Shown here: in pieces, positions 53,236 to 61,376 of the stretch
Layout: each line of letters starts with the position of its first letter
Numbering within the stretch: position 1 is the stretch's first letter
NCBI GenBank assembly: GCA_965263325.1
Contig: CBDHGY010000002.1
Location: 1,426,001 to 1,490,000 of the forward strand
Length of the DNA: 64,000 nucleotides
Reading direction: 5' to 3'
Source: CBDHGY01 sp965263325
Lineage (GTDB): Bacteria > Pseudomonadota > Alphaproteobacteria > Caulobacterales > Hyphomonadaceae
Program-made: the position numbers and the translations under genes
The notes under the pieces: model-generated
The model's database searches: none
What the model was told of the DNA's origin: nothing
What the model saw: the letters and a program-made list of their open reading frames with translations, nothing else

Positions 53236-56200
53236 ATGAAGATGAATGCGCATTCGCTTCGTTTTGTGTCCAGAGTTTCGGCGACCCTCATTGCCGCCTG
53301 GATTGCCCTGGGATCAGCGGTGAGCGCTTCGGCGCAAACGACTTACTCAGAAGACTTCGTTGGCGGAACAACTTACGGCAACACACCGGGCTCAACGCAA
53401 TATGCGAACTGGGAGTCCTTTCGCTCGAACGCACCTACGAGCGGCATTCAAAGTCTTACCGTTAGCGGATCTAACGACACAACAGGCCGGACCTGCTCCG
53501 TCGCCGCCACGGCTCAGTCGCTTATGGACGCCTTGCGCACTGGCGGAGCTGTGACTGCGAGCTGCGATGGCAATAATTGGGCCGTGGGAACATGCGGCAA
53601 CAGTATGGAACTTACGGTCGGTTCGTCTTCGGTCGTCTGCCGATGTAACACGACAAACTATACCCTCCGCCCACTGATCACGAATGCGAATTGGGGCGGT
53701 GTTGGCACCAACACATGTGGCGGATCAAGCCAAACAATGACGGTCAGCTACTCATCGACCCCTGCGGCGGACCCGCTTATTGTCACCTCAACAGCTGACA
53801 CAAACACAATCGGCACGCTGCGCTATGCCATCAATCATGCAAACGCCAACGCTAGCGACGATGCGATTACATTCGATATCTCAGGGACCGGACCACACAC
53901 GATCGTGCTGAGTTCTGGACTTCCAGATATAACAGATGATGGAATCAGCATCGACGCGACAACACAAAGCGGCGCGAGTTGCGGGCAGCTGAGCACAGGC
54001 ACACCTCACAATCTAATGATCCATCTTGATGGATCCGCAGCCGGGCTCAACCAATACGGTGCCTACGTTAGCGGAGACAATGTATCACTGAGCGGTTTGT
54101 CCATTACCGGTTTCGATGCCAATGGTGTGCTTTCAACTGCGAACACCGGCTTGACGTTGGACTGCTCCTATATCGGCGTTGATCCAGATGGAACAACGAC
54201 AGATGCAAATGGCAAGGCAGGGTTTTCGCTTGCTGGGGTGTATGTCGGCTTTGCCTCAAATGCCACAGTTCGCAACTCTCTGATTTCCGGAAATAGCGAC
54301 GATGCGGACGACGAAGGAATCTACTTTGATAACGTCACGGGCGGCACAATCGCAGGGAATGTCATTGGACTCAACGAAACCGGAACGGCCGCGCGCGCCA
54401 ACGGAGACGACGCAATCTTTGTTGCTAATTCGTCCTCCAATATCACAATTGGTGGAACCACGACGACCAATAGGAACATCATTGGTGCAGGAAATCGGGG
54501 AATCCATGTGGACGGGTCAGACAATGTAGATATTTTAGGAAATTATCTCGGCGTCGGGGCTGACGGTACGAGCAATTTAGGCTCGTCTTCACAAGCTATT
54601 TTTTTGCGTGATGTAGACGGTATCGAGATCGGCGATGGTACGTCTTCGGGGCGGAATGTTATCGGGCATAGCGGATCAGATGGGATAAATATTATCGGCT
54701 CATCTGCGAATGTGAGGATCCGAGGAAATCATATCGGCATTGGCGCAGATGGAACAACACCTGTAGGAACGGGGCGCGCAGGAATTTCGGTGTTTGGCTC
54801 ACCAAGCACCCAGATTGGTGGCACAGCTGCAGGTGAAGGCAACATCATCGCAAACTCTGGCGGAGATGGTATCGTTGCACCTTACGGATTCATTGATGCG
54901 GCTATTCTAGGCAATAGCATTTACGACAATGCTGGACTGGGAATTGATCTCGGCGGAAACAGCGATCTTGGAAATGGCGTCACAGCCAATGATAGCGGTG
55001 ATGGCGATACAGGCGGAAATGATCTTCTCAACTATCCTATCATCAATAGTATTACCGCCGATGGCTCAACGTCGGTCGACTATGACATCAATCTGGACGT
55101 CCCAACGAACACCGACGGTTACCGGGTTGAGTTCTTTAGAAACAGCGCTGCTGATAGCACTGGCTATGGCGAAGGCGAGACGTATCTCGGCGCGGCGGAA
55201 GTTGCGCATGGCGGCGGTAACCTGAATTTTACCGGCACATTCACAGCAGCCGTCACTGTCAGCCCGGGCGACCTAATATCTGCAACGGCGACGCGCCTTT
55301 CGAGTCCATCGACTTATGACATCACATCAGAATTTGCGGAAACAGAAGCGGCGGTGAACTCACCGCTCGTCGTGACAAGCGTGAGCGACACGAATACCTA
55401 TGGAACACTGCGCTATGCGATCAATCACGCCAATGCGAACGCTGGCGACGATGCCATCACATTCGACATTTCTGGAGCTGGACCTCATGTCATTACGTTA
55501 GCCTCAGCTTTGCCCGATCTTACTGATGATGGCATCTCGATCGACGGTACGACGCAAAGCGGCGCGAGCTGCGGTGATTTATGGGCGGGTACACCACACA
55601 CGCTATTGATCGAACTGGAAGCCGGCGGATCATTTGACGTTTTGAGAGTCGACGGTGACAATATATCAATTTCGGGCCTGTCGCTCACATCCGGCACCGA
55701 TGGCATCGACGTTCAGGACGCCACTACAGGCACGACGGTGCAGTGTAATTATATCGGCCTAAACCCAGATGGCACAGCCGATGGAAACTCTAGCAATGGC
55801 GTTTATCAGCGCGGTGATAACACCACACTTGGCGGCACCGTCGCAGGCGAAGGCAACGTTATTAGCGGCAATACGGGCCGCGGGGTATACCTGTTTGGCA
55901 ACCTGGATCTGAGCATTCAGGGCAACTTCATCGGCACAAACCCGGCTGGCAGCGCCGCCATCGCAAATGGCTCGGAAGGCATCTACGCGGCGGGAGGAAC
56001 GTCGAGCTGGGGCACCATTCAGAACAATCTTATATCGGGCAATGGCGGGCGCGGGCTTCATGCAAACAACAACAACACCATCACACCGACGGGCGCAGAG
56101 ATTGGCGTTATCGGGAATTATTTTGGCGTGGACCGGACAGGCCTAAGCCCCATCGCGAACACATTATCGAACATCGCGGTCCGCGGCGCGACTGTCACCG

Positions 56201-57378
56201 ATTTTGTGATTGGCGGGACCGATGCGGGTGACCGGAACATTTTTGGCGGCAGCGGTGATTATGGCGTTGACCTGCGTTGGCAATCAAACGTGTCTGTAAT
56301 CGGTAACTATATTGGTGTCGGCGCAGATGGGACAACGGATGTCGGCAACTCAAGTGGCGGGGTCTATCTCGCGGATGGTAGCAATCTGACAATCGGAGAC
56401 GGAACAGCGGCCGGTGGCAACGTCATCGCGAATAATGGCGGTCCTGGTATCACAGCAATCAATCAATTTGGCACGGGGTCTGTGCCCTACCTCGCTAATA
56501 GCATTTATTCCAATACCGGACTTGGTATTGATCTGAATGATAATGGTGCCACCGTGAACGACTCTGGCGACAGCGATACTGGCCCGAATGACCTCCTCAA
56601 TTTCCCTGTCATAAATCTAGTTATTGCCGATGCGACCACAACCGTCGACTATGACTTTAATCTGGATGCCCCCTCAAATACAGAAGGCTATAGAATTGAA
56701 TTCTTCAGAAACAGCGCCGCCGACAGCACGGGTTATGGCGAAGGGGAAACGTTTCTGGGATTCATAGATACGGGTAATCATGCGGGCGGTAATCTGAATT
56801 TCACCGGCAGTTTTACAGCAGCAGAAAATGTTTCAACGGGCGACATCATTTCAACGACAGCAACGCGAAAAACCGGCGCAACCTCATATGATATCACATC
56901 GGAATTTTCGCTGAACTATACCGCGATTCCAGGATTGCCGGATTTGCAAGTTGTCATGTCTGTGGATGTGTATGATCCAGACACACTGAACCTATACTCG
57001 CTACCAGAGAATGACGTGGTAACGACACTCTCTGTTACAAATGCTGGCGAGGGATCAGTCGACGCAGGCTCAATTAATTTGATCATCCCTGTCAGCAACG
57101 AACTCACATTCTATAATGGCGACTTCGACGATGCGGGGCCGGAAACAGACGCTGTTATATTCAACGAGACCTCCTCGGGATTAAGCTTTAATTCCGCGAC
57201 GAACCTTGCCTTCGCCAATGGGGCAACCAAACCGGCAGACTTCGCTTCCTGCACTTATTCGCCAGCCTTGGGATATGATCCAAATGTCACTTTTGTATGC
57301 GTGAACCCGTCAGGATCAATGCAGTTCGGCAATCCGGATCCGACATTCAGCGTGCAATTCCGCAGCCGAATTGAATAA
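53236..57378 (+). CDS. Large secreted repetitive protein (right-handed beta-helix-like), internally duplicated
   Basis: 1380 residues, Asn/Gly/Thr/Asp-rich. A signal peptide (cut near VSASAQ-TT) and a Cys-containing N-terminal module (about 30-175) are followed by two long copies of one unit. Each starts VTSxxDTNTxGTLRYAINHANANA...DDAITFDISG, passes through many short beta-helix-like repeats with GNVI, GNYLGV and GIGADGTT, and ends in an Ig-like module (EFFRNSAADSTGYGEGE). A last domain (about 1235-1380) resembles DUF11-type adhesive repeats (VTTLSVTNAGEGSVDAGSIN). Likely an extracellular adhesin or polysaccharide-binding protein. No clear cell-wall anchor or Type I secretion signal is visible. 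Confidence 0.85.
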   Translation: MKMNAHSLRFVSRVSATLIAAWIALGSAVSASAQTTYSEDFVGGTTYGNTPGSTQYANWESFRSNAPTSGIQSLTVSGSNDTTGRTCSVAATAQSLMDALRTGGAVTASCDGNNWAVGTCGNSMELTVGSSSVVCRCNTTNYTLRPLITNANWGGVGTNTCGGSSQTMTVSYSSTPAADPLIVTSTADTNTIGTLRYAINHANANASDDAITFDISGTGPHTIVLSSGLPDITDDGISIDATTQSGASCGQLSTGTPHNLMIHLDGSAAGLNQYGAYVSGDNVSLSGLSITGFDANGVLSTANTGLTLDCSYIGVDPDGTTTDANGKAGFSLAGVYVGFASNATVRNSLISGNSDDADDEGIYFDNVTGGTIAGNVIGLNETGTAARANGDDAIFVANSSSNITIGGTTTTNRNIIGAGNRGIHVDGSDNVDILGNYLGVGADGTSNLGSSSQAIFLRDVDGIEIGDGTSSGRNVIGHSGSDGINIIGSSANVRIRGNHIGIGADGTTPVGTGRAGISVFGSPSTQIGGTAAGEGNIIANSGGDGIVAPYGFIDAAILGNSIYDNAGLGIDLGGNSDLGNGVTANDSGDGDTGGNDLLNYPIINSITADGSTSVDYDINLDVPTNTDGYRVEFFRNSAADSTGYGEGETYLGAAEVAHGGGNLNFTGTFTAAVTVSPGDLISATATRLSSPSTYDITSEFAETEAAVNSPLVVTSVSDTNTYGTLRYAINHANANAGDDAITFDISGAGPHVITLASALPDLTDDGISIDGTTQSGASCGDLWAGTPHTLLIELEAGGSFDVLRVDGDNISISGLSLTSGTDGIDVQDATTGTTVQCNYIGLNPDGTADGNSSNGVYQRGDNTTLGGTVAGEGNVISGNTGRGVYLFGNLDLSIQGNFIGTNPAGSAAIANGSEGIYAAGGTSSWGTIQNNLISGNGGRGLHANNNNTITPTGAEIGVIGNYFGVDRTGLSPIANTLSNIAVRGATVTDFVIGGTDAGDRNIFGGSGDYGVDLRWQSNVSVIGNYIGVGADGTTDVGNSSGGVYLADGSNLTIGDGTAAGGNVIANNGGPGITAINQFGTGSVPYLANSIYSNTGLGIDLNDNGATVNDSGDSDTGPNDLLNFPVINLVIADATTTVDYDFNLDAPSNTEGYRIEFFRNSAADSTGYGEGETFLGFIDTGNHAGGNLNFTGSFTAAENVSTGDIISTTATRKTGATSYDITSEFSLNYTAIPGLPDLQVVMSVDVYDPDTLNLYSLPENDVVTTLSVTNAGEGSVDAGSINLIIPVSNELTFYNGDFDDAGPETDAVIFNETSSGLSFNSATNLAFANGATKPADFASCTYSPALGYDPNVTFVCVNPSGSMQFGNPDPTFSVQFRSRIE
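53776..55345 (+). repeat. Internal repeat copy A of the beta-helix protein
   Basis: Approximate limits. Encodes the first unit: VTSTADTNTIGTLRYAINHA to DITSEFAE. It carries TTQSGASCG and the Ig-like EFFRNSAADSTGYGEGE block. Confidence 0.75.
55366..56910 (+). repeat. Internal repeat copy B of the beta-helix protein
   Basis: Approximate limits. Encodes the second unit: VTSVSDTNTYGTLRYAINHA to DITSEFSL, with the same landmarks in the same order. The ends (first 60 residues and last 90) are near-identical to copy A while the middle helix rungs differ, which points to a duplication followed by drift. Confidence 0.75.
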
Positions 57379-57441
57379 CCGAACAATTCAGCGACACCTT
57401 CCTGCTGGAGCAAACCATCAGTATCTGATAGCGGCGCAAGG

Positions 57442-59280
57442 ATGAGCCGTTTACCCCCCCACCCCAAGCTAAATTGGCGCGAAGATGGTACGCCGGAAGC
57501 CGCGGCCCATGGCGACATCTATTACGCGCTTGGCAGCGGATTGGAGGAAACGCGTGAGGTGTTTTTGAAAGCTTGCGGTCTGCCTGAGCGCTGGGAGAGG
57601 CGTGAGAGGTTCGTGATCGCCGAGCTAGGTTTTGGCACCGGGTTAAACTTCCTGGCTGCTTGGAGCCTTTGGCAAAAGCATCGTCCAAGCGCTGCCGCCC
57701 ATCTGCATTTTGTGAGCTTTGAAGGATTTCCTCTTGACCGCGAAGAGGCCGTCCGGGCGCTCGAGAATTGGCCCGAGCTTTCAAAACTCACAGAACAGCT
57801 CCTCGCCAAGTGGCCGCACCGCGCGCGGGGCATTCGCCGGATCGATTGGCCGGAAGACGGCATCACGCTCACATTGCATATTGATGAAATTGCGAGCGCC
57901 TTGCCAGCCTCGCGCTTTGTCGCCGACGCCTGGTTTCTTGATGGCTTCAGCCCGGCAAAAAATACCGAGATGTGGGACGCGTCGCTGTATCCGATGATCG
58001 CAGAGCGATCGGCGCAAGGTGCAAAAGTTGGTACGTATACCGTCGCAGGTCATGTGCGCCGCGGACAAAGCGAGGCAGGCTTCACAGTATCCAAAAAACC
58101 GGGACATGGCCGAAAACGCGAACGTCTGGAGGCAGTTTACGAACAGGAACCAAGGATACTCTGGGATCATTATGGCATCCGTCCAATGATCGCGCCCCCG
58201 AAGCGTGTTGCGGTTCACGGCGCAGGAATTGCTGGCCTCTGCATGGCTGAAGCTTTAGCGCGTAGAGGCGTAGAAGTAACAATTTTCGATCCGGCAAGCG
58301 AGCTCGCAAGCGGCGCAAGCGGTAATCCGCTCGCCCTTGTGATGCCGCGTCTTGATGCAGACGACAACACGACCGCACGCCTGCTGATCGATGCCTATCT
58401 GCATGCGCGGCAATTCTATTCCGGTGTGCCCGGTGCCGAGTTTGGCGAGGTTCGTCAGTTGCCCCGCGATGAAAGAGACGCGGCAAGGTTTCAGAAAGTC
58501 CTCAGCGATCCACCTTTCCCGCTTGAAGACCTGGAAGCAATCGCTGGCGACGGCATGCTGCACAAGAATGCCGTAATTATTCGCCCGCGAGAGGTGATCA
58601 ATCACCTTGCTTCAATCCCAGGGATTACGTTCAAGCTCGGAAAGCCGCCGCGCGAGGTGAGCCGAAGAAATGAGGAATTTGATGCTCTCATAATCGCAAG
58701 CGGCATGGCAGCTAATGAAGTTGCGCCATGGCTCAGCCTCAAACCGAAACGCGGACAAATCGAACATCTCGGGGGTGCCACTCGCACAAATCCGGCGGCT
58801 ATTGCTTCCGGGCACTATGCCATCACAACAGGAACAGAGCGGCTTTGGGGCGCAACATTCGAAGCTTCAGGCGATGCAGAAATTAGCAGCGGTGCGCGCG
58901 AGGAGAACAATTCAAAACTAGAAGCGCTTGCGCCCTGGATGGCGCGAGAGGCACGCCAACGTAAGCAGACCTCCCGCGCCTCGATCCGCGCGACAACAGC
59001 AGACCGTCTCCCGATTGCTGGGGCGCTACCTGATTACAAAACGTCGCAAGCTCTATTTGCACCGTTCGCAAAGGGTCAAACCGTCAAAGCACACGCGCCT
59101 TTGAAAGACGGGTTATTCGTAATGACGGGTCTCGGCACGCGCGGCTTCACCTGGGCACCCTGGCTTGCCGACATCATCGCCGCTCAGATGTTTGGCGAAC
59201 CGGCCCCTGCAACGCAAAAGACGCTGGAAGCGATTGCGCCCATGCGTCTCCTTTTGCGGGCGATCAAGCGCGGTGTTTAA
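57442..59280 (+). CDS. mnmC: Bifunctional tRNA 5-methylaminomethyl-2-thiouridine methyltransferase / FAD oxidoreductase
   Basis: 612 residues with two enzymes of the mnm5s2U34 tRNA pathway. The N-terminal methyltransferase (MnmD) has ERFVIAELGFGTGLNFLAAWSLW, VSFEGFPLD and DAWFLDGFSPAKN (the D-G-F-x-P active block). The C-terminal oxidase has the FAD motif VAVHGAGIAGLCMAEALARRGVEVTIFD and SGNPLALVMPRL. The second part removes the carboxymethyl group and the first methylates the product. The stop overlaps the convergent XRE regulator gene by 4 bp. Confidence 0.95.
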   Translation: MSRLPPHPKLNWREDGTPEAAAHGDIYYALGSGLEETREVFLKACGLPERWERRERFVIAELGFGTGLNFLAAWSLWQKHRPSAAAHLHFVSFEGFPLDREEAVRALENWPELSKLTEQLLAKWPHRARGIRRIDWPEDGITLTLHIDEIASALPASRFVADAWFLDGFSPAKNTEMWDASLYPMIAERSAQGAKVGTYTVAGHVRRGQSEAGFTVSKKPGHGRKRERLEAVYEQEPRILWDHYGIRPMIAPPKRVAVHGAGIAGLCMAEALARRGVEVTIFDPASELASGASGNPLALVMPRLDADDNTTARLLIDAYLHARQFYSGVPGAEFGEVRQLPRDERDAARFQKVLSDPPFPLEDLEAIAGDGMLHKNAVIIRPREVINHLASIPGITFKLGKPPREVSRRNEEFDALIIASGMAANEVAPWLSLKPKRGQIEHLGGATRTNPAAIASGHYAITTGTERLWGATFEASGDAEISSGAREENNSKLEALAPWMAREARQRKQTSRASIRATTADRLPIAGALPDYKTSQALFAPFAKGQTVKAHAPLKDGLFVMTGLGTRGFTWAPWLADIIAAQMFGEPAPATQKTLEAIAPMRLLLRAIKRGV

Positions 59281-59474
59281 GCCGGTTCGTCTATAAAGAT
59301 CTCTTCGATCTTCATGTCGAAGACGCGCGCAATGGCAAACGCGAGCGGCAAGGACGGATCATATTTTCCCGTTTCAATCGCATTGATCGACTGGCGCGAC
59401 ACACCAAGTTCATCTGCGAGCGCGGCCTGACTCCACCCCTTTTCGGCGCGGAGTTTCTTGAGATGGTTCATCAT
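59277..59474 (-). CDS. XRE-family transcriptional regulator (Cro/CI-type HTH)
   Basis: A 65-residue protein that is almost entirely one helix-turn-helix: HLKKLRAEKGWSQAALADELGVSRQSINAIETGKYDPSLPLAFAIARVFDMKIEEIF. The SQAALADELGVSRQSINAIE helices form the DNA-binding unit. This compact type usually autoregulates and often pairs with a small membrane protein, as here. It begins at 59474 or 59471 (ATGATG), overlapping the stop of the membrane gene. The tandem 19-bp repeats at the operon promoter are its likely operator (inference). Confidence 0.9.
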   Translation of the reverse strand: MMNHLKKLRAEKGWSQAALADELGVSRQSINAIETGKYDPSLPLAFAIARVFDMKIEEIFIDEPA

Positions 59475-59878
59475 ATACAATCCTTCCCACCCATTGCCCA
59501 GTAAGCCAGTCCGTAGGCGAGGAAGAAACCGGGGCCAAACCAAAACACGTCAACATGCGTGATCACGTCAAACATTTGCAAAAAGCCAACAAAGAATATG
59601 GCTCCAACGGTGAGGCAGGCCCCATAAGCGAAAGCCTTTAACTGTTTTAGACGCGTATATTCATCAGTTTCGTCGAAATATCTGAGCATAAGAATGAGAA
59701 CGGCAATCAACGGCACTGTAATAGCCAGAGCGATCGATATGCCGAGCCATAAGGGTGTTGTCTCATATTGATTTCTCAATTGAGCGCCGCCGATAACCGT
59801 GATAACGTAAAAGACCATTGCCGGCCAGAACAGGCGCATATATCTCTTGCGCGCCTCTTTGTGCGTGACTTTCTGCAT
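59471..59878 (-). CDS. Four-helix membrane protein upstream of the XRE regulator
   Basis: 135 residues: basic N-terminus (MQKVTHKEARKRYMR) and four hydrophobic helices (about 14-33, 42-65, 82-103, 110-130). A charged loop lies between helices 2 and 3 (RYFDETDEYTRLKQLKAF). The E-x-D-E-x-x-R-x-x-x-x-K loop resembles membrane proteins that accompany small XRE regulators in many bacteria, possibly as sensors or targets. I do not assign a function. It starts 26 bp after the small exported peptide gene and overlaps the regulator start. Confidence 0.78.
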   Translation of the reverse strand: MQKVTHKEARKRYMRLFWPAMVFYVITVIGGAQLRNQYETTPLWLGISIALAITVPLIAVLILMLRYFDETDEYTRLKQLKAFAYGACLTVGAIFFVGFLQMFDVITHVDVFWFGPGFFLAYGLAYWAMGGKDCI

Positions 59879-59904
59879 GTGAATTTCCTTTCGGATATTT
59901 GATC

Positions 59905-60138
59905 CTAACGGCGCGTTTGTTCAGCGCGTTGGAAAATTACTTTTGTTCCTTCGGGCGATGCGAGCTGCAGACTGATCTTTATGCCGCTTGCCTCGACCGA
60001 CAGGCTTTCTGAGCTTGCGCTGCCCGTCGCCGCTGCCCCCATGGCAAGCACGACGAGCGCCCCGACATAAACACTTATACTGGGTTTGTCGCAGCGCAGG
60101 TATCGCTTCCACCCTCTCGATTTCTGTCCCTGTTGCAT
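59905..60138 (-). CDS. Small exported/membrane peptide A with VEASG...FQRA motif
   Basis: 77 residues. A basic head (MQQGQKSRGWKRYLRCDK), one hydrophobic segment (about 22-40, ISVYVGALVVLAMGAAATG) and a 35-residue tail with VEASGIKISL, SPEGTK and FQRAE. The tail is closely related to that of the 59-residue gene at 60303-60482: 18 of 25 residues match in the core block. The ATG at 60138 has AAAAGGG 8 nt before it. It is the first gene of the operon with the membrane protein and XRE regulator. Confidence 0.8.
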   Translation of the reverse strand: MQQGQKSRGWKRYLRCDKPSISVYVGALVVLAMGAAATGSASSESLSVEASGIKISLQLASPEGTKVIFQRAEQTRR

Positions 60139-60158
60139 CACTGATCCCTTTTCAAGAA

Positions 60159-60201
60159 TGACAAGTGACCTTTACATAGACAAGGAACCTTTACATGTCA
60201 A
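60159..60201 (-). promoter_or_regulatory. Sigma-70-type promoter inside two contiguous 19-bp direct repeats
   Basis: On the minus strand TTGACA (60201-60196) and TATGTA (60178-60173) are exactly 17 bp apart, pointing at the small peptide A operon. On the plus strand the region is two back-to-back 19-mers: TGACAAGTGACCTTTACAT (60159-60177) and AGACAAGGAACCTTTACAT (60178-60196), 16 of 19 identical. A 12-bp palindrome CAAGCATGCTTG (60199-60210) adjoins. A repressor bound to these repeats would block both promoter elements. Confidence 0.7.
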
Positions 60202-60229
60202 GCATGCTTGTCATTTTTTTTCGAAACAC

Positions 60230-60275
60230 AAAAAAACCTCGTCCATACCGCGGGAGAGGTGCGGCATGGACGAGG
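60230..60275 (-). terminator. Rho-independent terminator of the psp operon end (minus strand)
   Basis: CCTCGTCCAT and ATGGACGAGG (60237-60246 and 60266-60275) are exact complements; on the minus strand the stem is followed by seven T (A at 60230-60236). It ends the transcript that includes pspC and small peptide B. Confidence 0.9.
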
Positions 60276-60302
60276 CCATCCTTACGAGCGGCACGTGGAC
60301 CC

Positions 60303-60482
60303 TTAGTCCGCCCGTTGGAAGAGTAGTTTGACACCTGCTGGTGAGCGAAGATCAAGGCTGATTTTCATGCCGCTTGCTTCCACTGCGAAGCCGCCTGAAT
60401 TTGCGATAACTGCGCCTGATCCGGTGACCAGTAAAGCAATAGCAGCAACTGCCGCGAGCTTTTTTACCGTCCCCTTTTTCAT
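60303..60482 (-). CDS. Small exported/membrane peptide B, paralogue of peptide A, last gene of the psp operon
   Basis: 59 residues: basic head MKKGTVKKL, a hydrophobic segment (AAVAAIALLVTGSGAVIA, about 10-27) that could be a signal or anchor, and a tail with VEASGMKISL, SPAGVK and FQRAD. The AAGGGG at 7 nt before the ATG makes it a convincing gene. It follows pspC by 36 bp on the same strand and precedes the terminator, so it is the last psp gene. Its position recalls PspD of E. coli, a small terminal protein, but no sequence relation is claimed. Confidence 0.85.
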   Translation of the reverse strand: MKKGTVKKLAAVAAIALLVTGSGAVIANSGGFAVEASGMKISLDLRSPAGVKLLFQRAD

Positions 60483-60518
60483 GCCGATTCCCCTTTTCTC
60501 AGAACCTAATGTTTATAC

Positions 60519-60965
60519 CTAGTGACGCTCAAGGTCACGAAATTCTTTGCGAAGACGCCACTCATCAGACGTCACTTTACGCTCCATACGTTGCAGCCGA
60601 TCTTCCAGATCCATGAATGTATATTTCATCTGGGAGAAAGTTGCGCGCGGGCGGTCTGACACACCGCGCCAGAACGCGTCTTCTTCAGGATCCAGGTCCG
60701 GTGCATACCCCCGCGGAGCGTAAGGCGTGAGGATCATTGCCATGACATAGATCAAGCCGATCGGGAAAATTCCAGACATGAAGAACAAGATTATCGCGGC
60801 AATTCGAACAAGGACGGGATCCCAGCCAAAACGCTCAGCAAGTCCTCCGCAAACACCGCCGATAACTTTCTCTCGGCGAGAGCGATAAAATCGCGTGGGG
60901 TTGGGAGAGCGCGCAAATTCGCGATCTTCATCAAAGTAGCTGCGGTGTCTTCTACGACGAGACAT
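60519..60965 (-). CDS. pspC: PspC domain-containing envelope stress protein
   Basis: 148 residues. The PspC domain (about 20-85) has RREKVIGGVCGGLAERFGWDPVLVRIAAIILFFMSGIFPIGLIYVMAMILTP, with the GGVCGGLA(E)xF signature and the membrane helix. A basic leader (SRRRRHRSYFDED) precedes it and a roughly 60-residue charged, coiled-coil-like C-terminal tail (MKYTFMDLEDRLQRMERKV) follows. PspC works with PspB as the membrane sensor that releases PspF. The ATG at 60965 is chosen over earlier in-frame ATGs. Confidence 0.95.
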   Translation of the reverse strand: MSRRRRHRSYFDEDREFARSPNPTRFYRSRREKVIGGVCGGLAERFGWDPVLVRIAAIILFFMSGIFPIGLIYVMAMILTPYAPRGYAPDLDPEEDAFWRGVSDRPRATFSQMKYTFMDLEDRLQRMERKVTSDEWRLRKEFRDLERH

Positions 60966-60981
60966 TTCTATCTGTCCTTTC

Positions 60982-61251
60982 TTAAGAATAGTCATCTGGG
61001 GATGGGCGAGAGCGGGGTGTTGCCCGCTCGGCCTGCTCATCCGCATCATTTATAAGGCGTTCCAGCGTTCCGATCCGGCGTTCCATAGCCTTGGCGGAGC
61101 GCCAGAGATCTTCGAGCATTTGCTCATCATTCGGCATCAGCGTTTTTTGTTTCCGCCACTGGGAAATGTAGTGGAATGTCATCGCAGGTAACACGATGAA
61201 TATCGACACGACGCTGACGATCACGATGGCAACAATAAACTCAGGCGGCAT
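60982..61251 (-). CDS. pspB: Envelope stress protein PspB
   Basis: 89 residues: one N-terminal membrane helix (EFIVAIVIVSVVSIFIVLPAMTFHYI) and a helical, charged cytoplasmic tail (MPNDEQMLEDLWRSAKAMERRIGTLERLI). The pattern of a helix followed by W-R/K and M-E-x-R-I-x-T-L-E-x-I matches PspB. The E. coli protein is about 74 residues. The stop lies 16 bp before the pspC ATG. Confidence 0.93.
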   Translation of the reverse strand: MPPEFIVAIVIVSVVSIFIVLPAMTFHYISQWRKQKTLMPNDEQMLEDLWRSAKAMERRIGTLERLINDADEQAERATPRSRPSPDDYS

Positions 61252-61257
61252 AGCAGC

Positions 61258-61371
61258 TTAGTCCTCTTGGCTCGCTTTGGCGGCTTTTCGGTCAGCCAAA
61301 TGCAGGGCGATTAGTCCAGGTGCTGTGATGGCACCCATGAACAACAGGAGGAAAATGATTGGTGTCAACAT
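61258..61371 (-). CDS. Small single-helix membrane protein between pspA and pspB
   Basis: 37 residues: MLTPIIFLLLFMGAITAPGL followed by a short helix-like tail (HLADRKAAKASQED). A membrane helix with a Pro-Gly kink and a cytoplasmic tail are seen. It sits 5 bp downstream of pspA and 6 bp upstream of pspB, with AGGA close to the ATG. Such tiny genes are easily missed; conservation at this position in other alphaproteobacterial psp loci would settle it. Confidence 0.7.
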   Translation of the reverse strand: MLTPIIFLLLFMGAITAPGLIALHLADRKAAKASQED

Positions 61372-61376
61372 TGGTC

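Noticed and set aside
60199..60210. CAAGCATGCTTG palindrome as a separate terminator or operator
   Set aside because: Too short and without a T-tract for a terminator; kept only as part of the adjacent repeat region.
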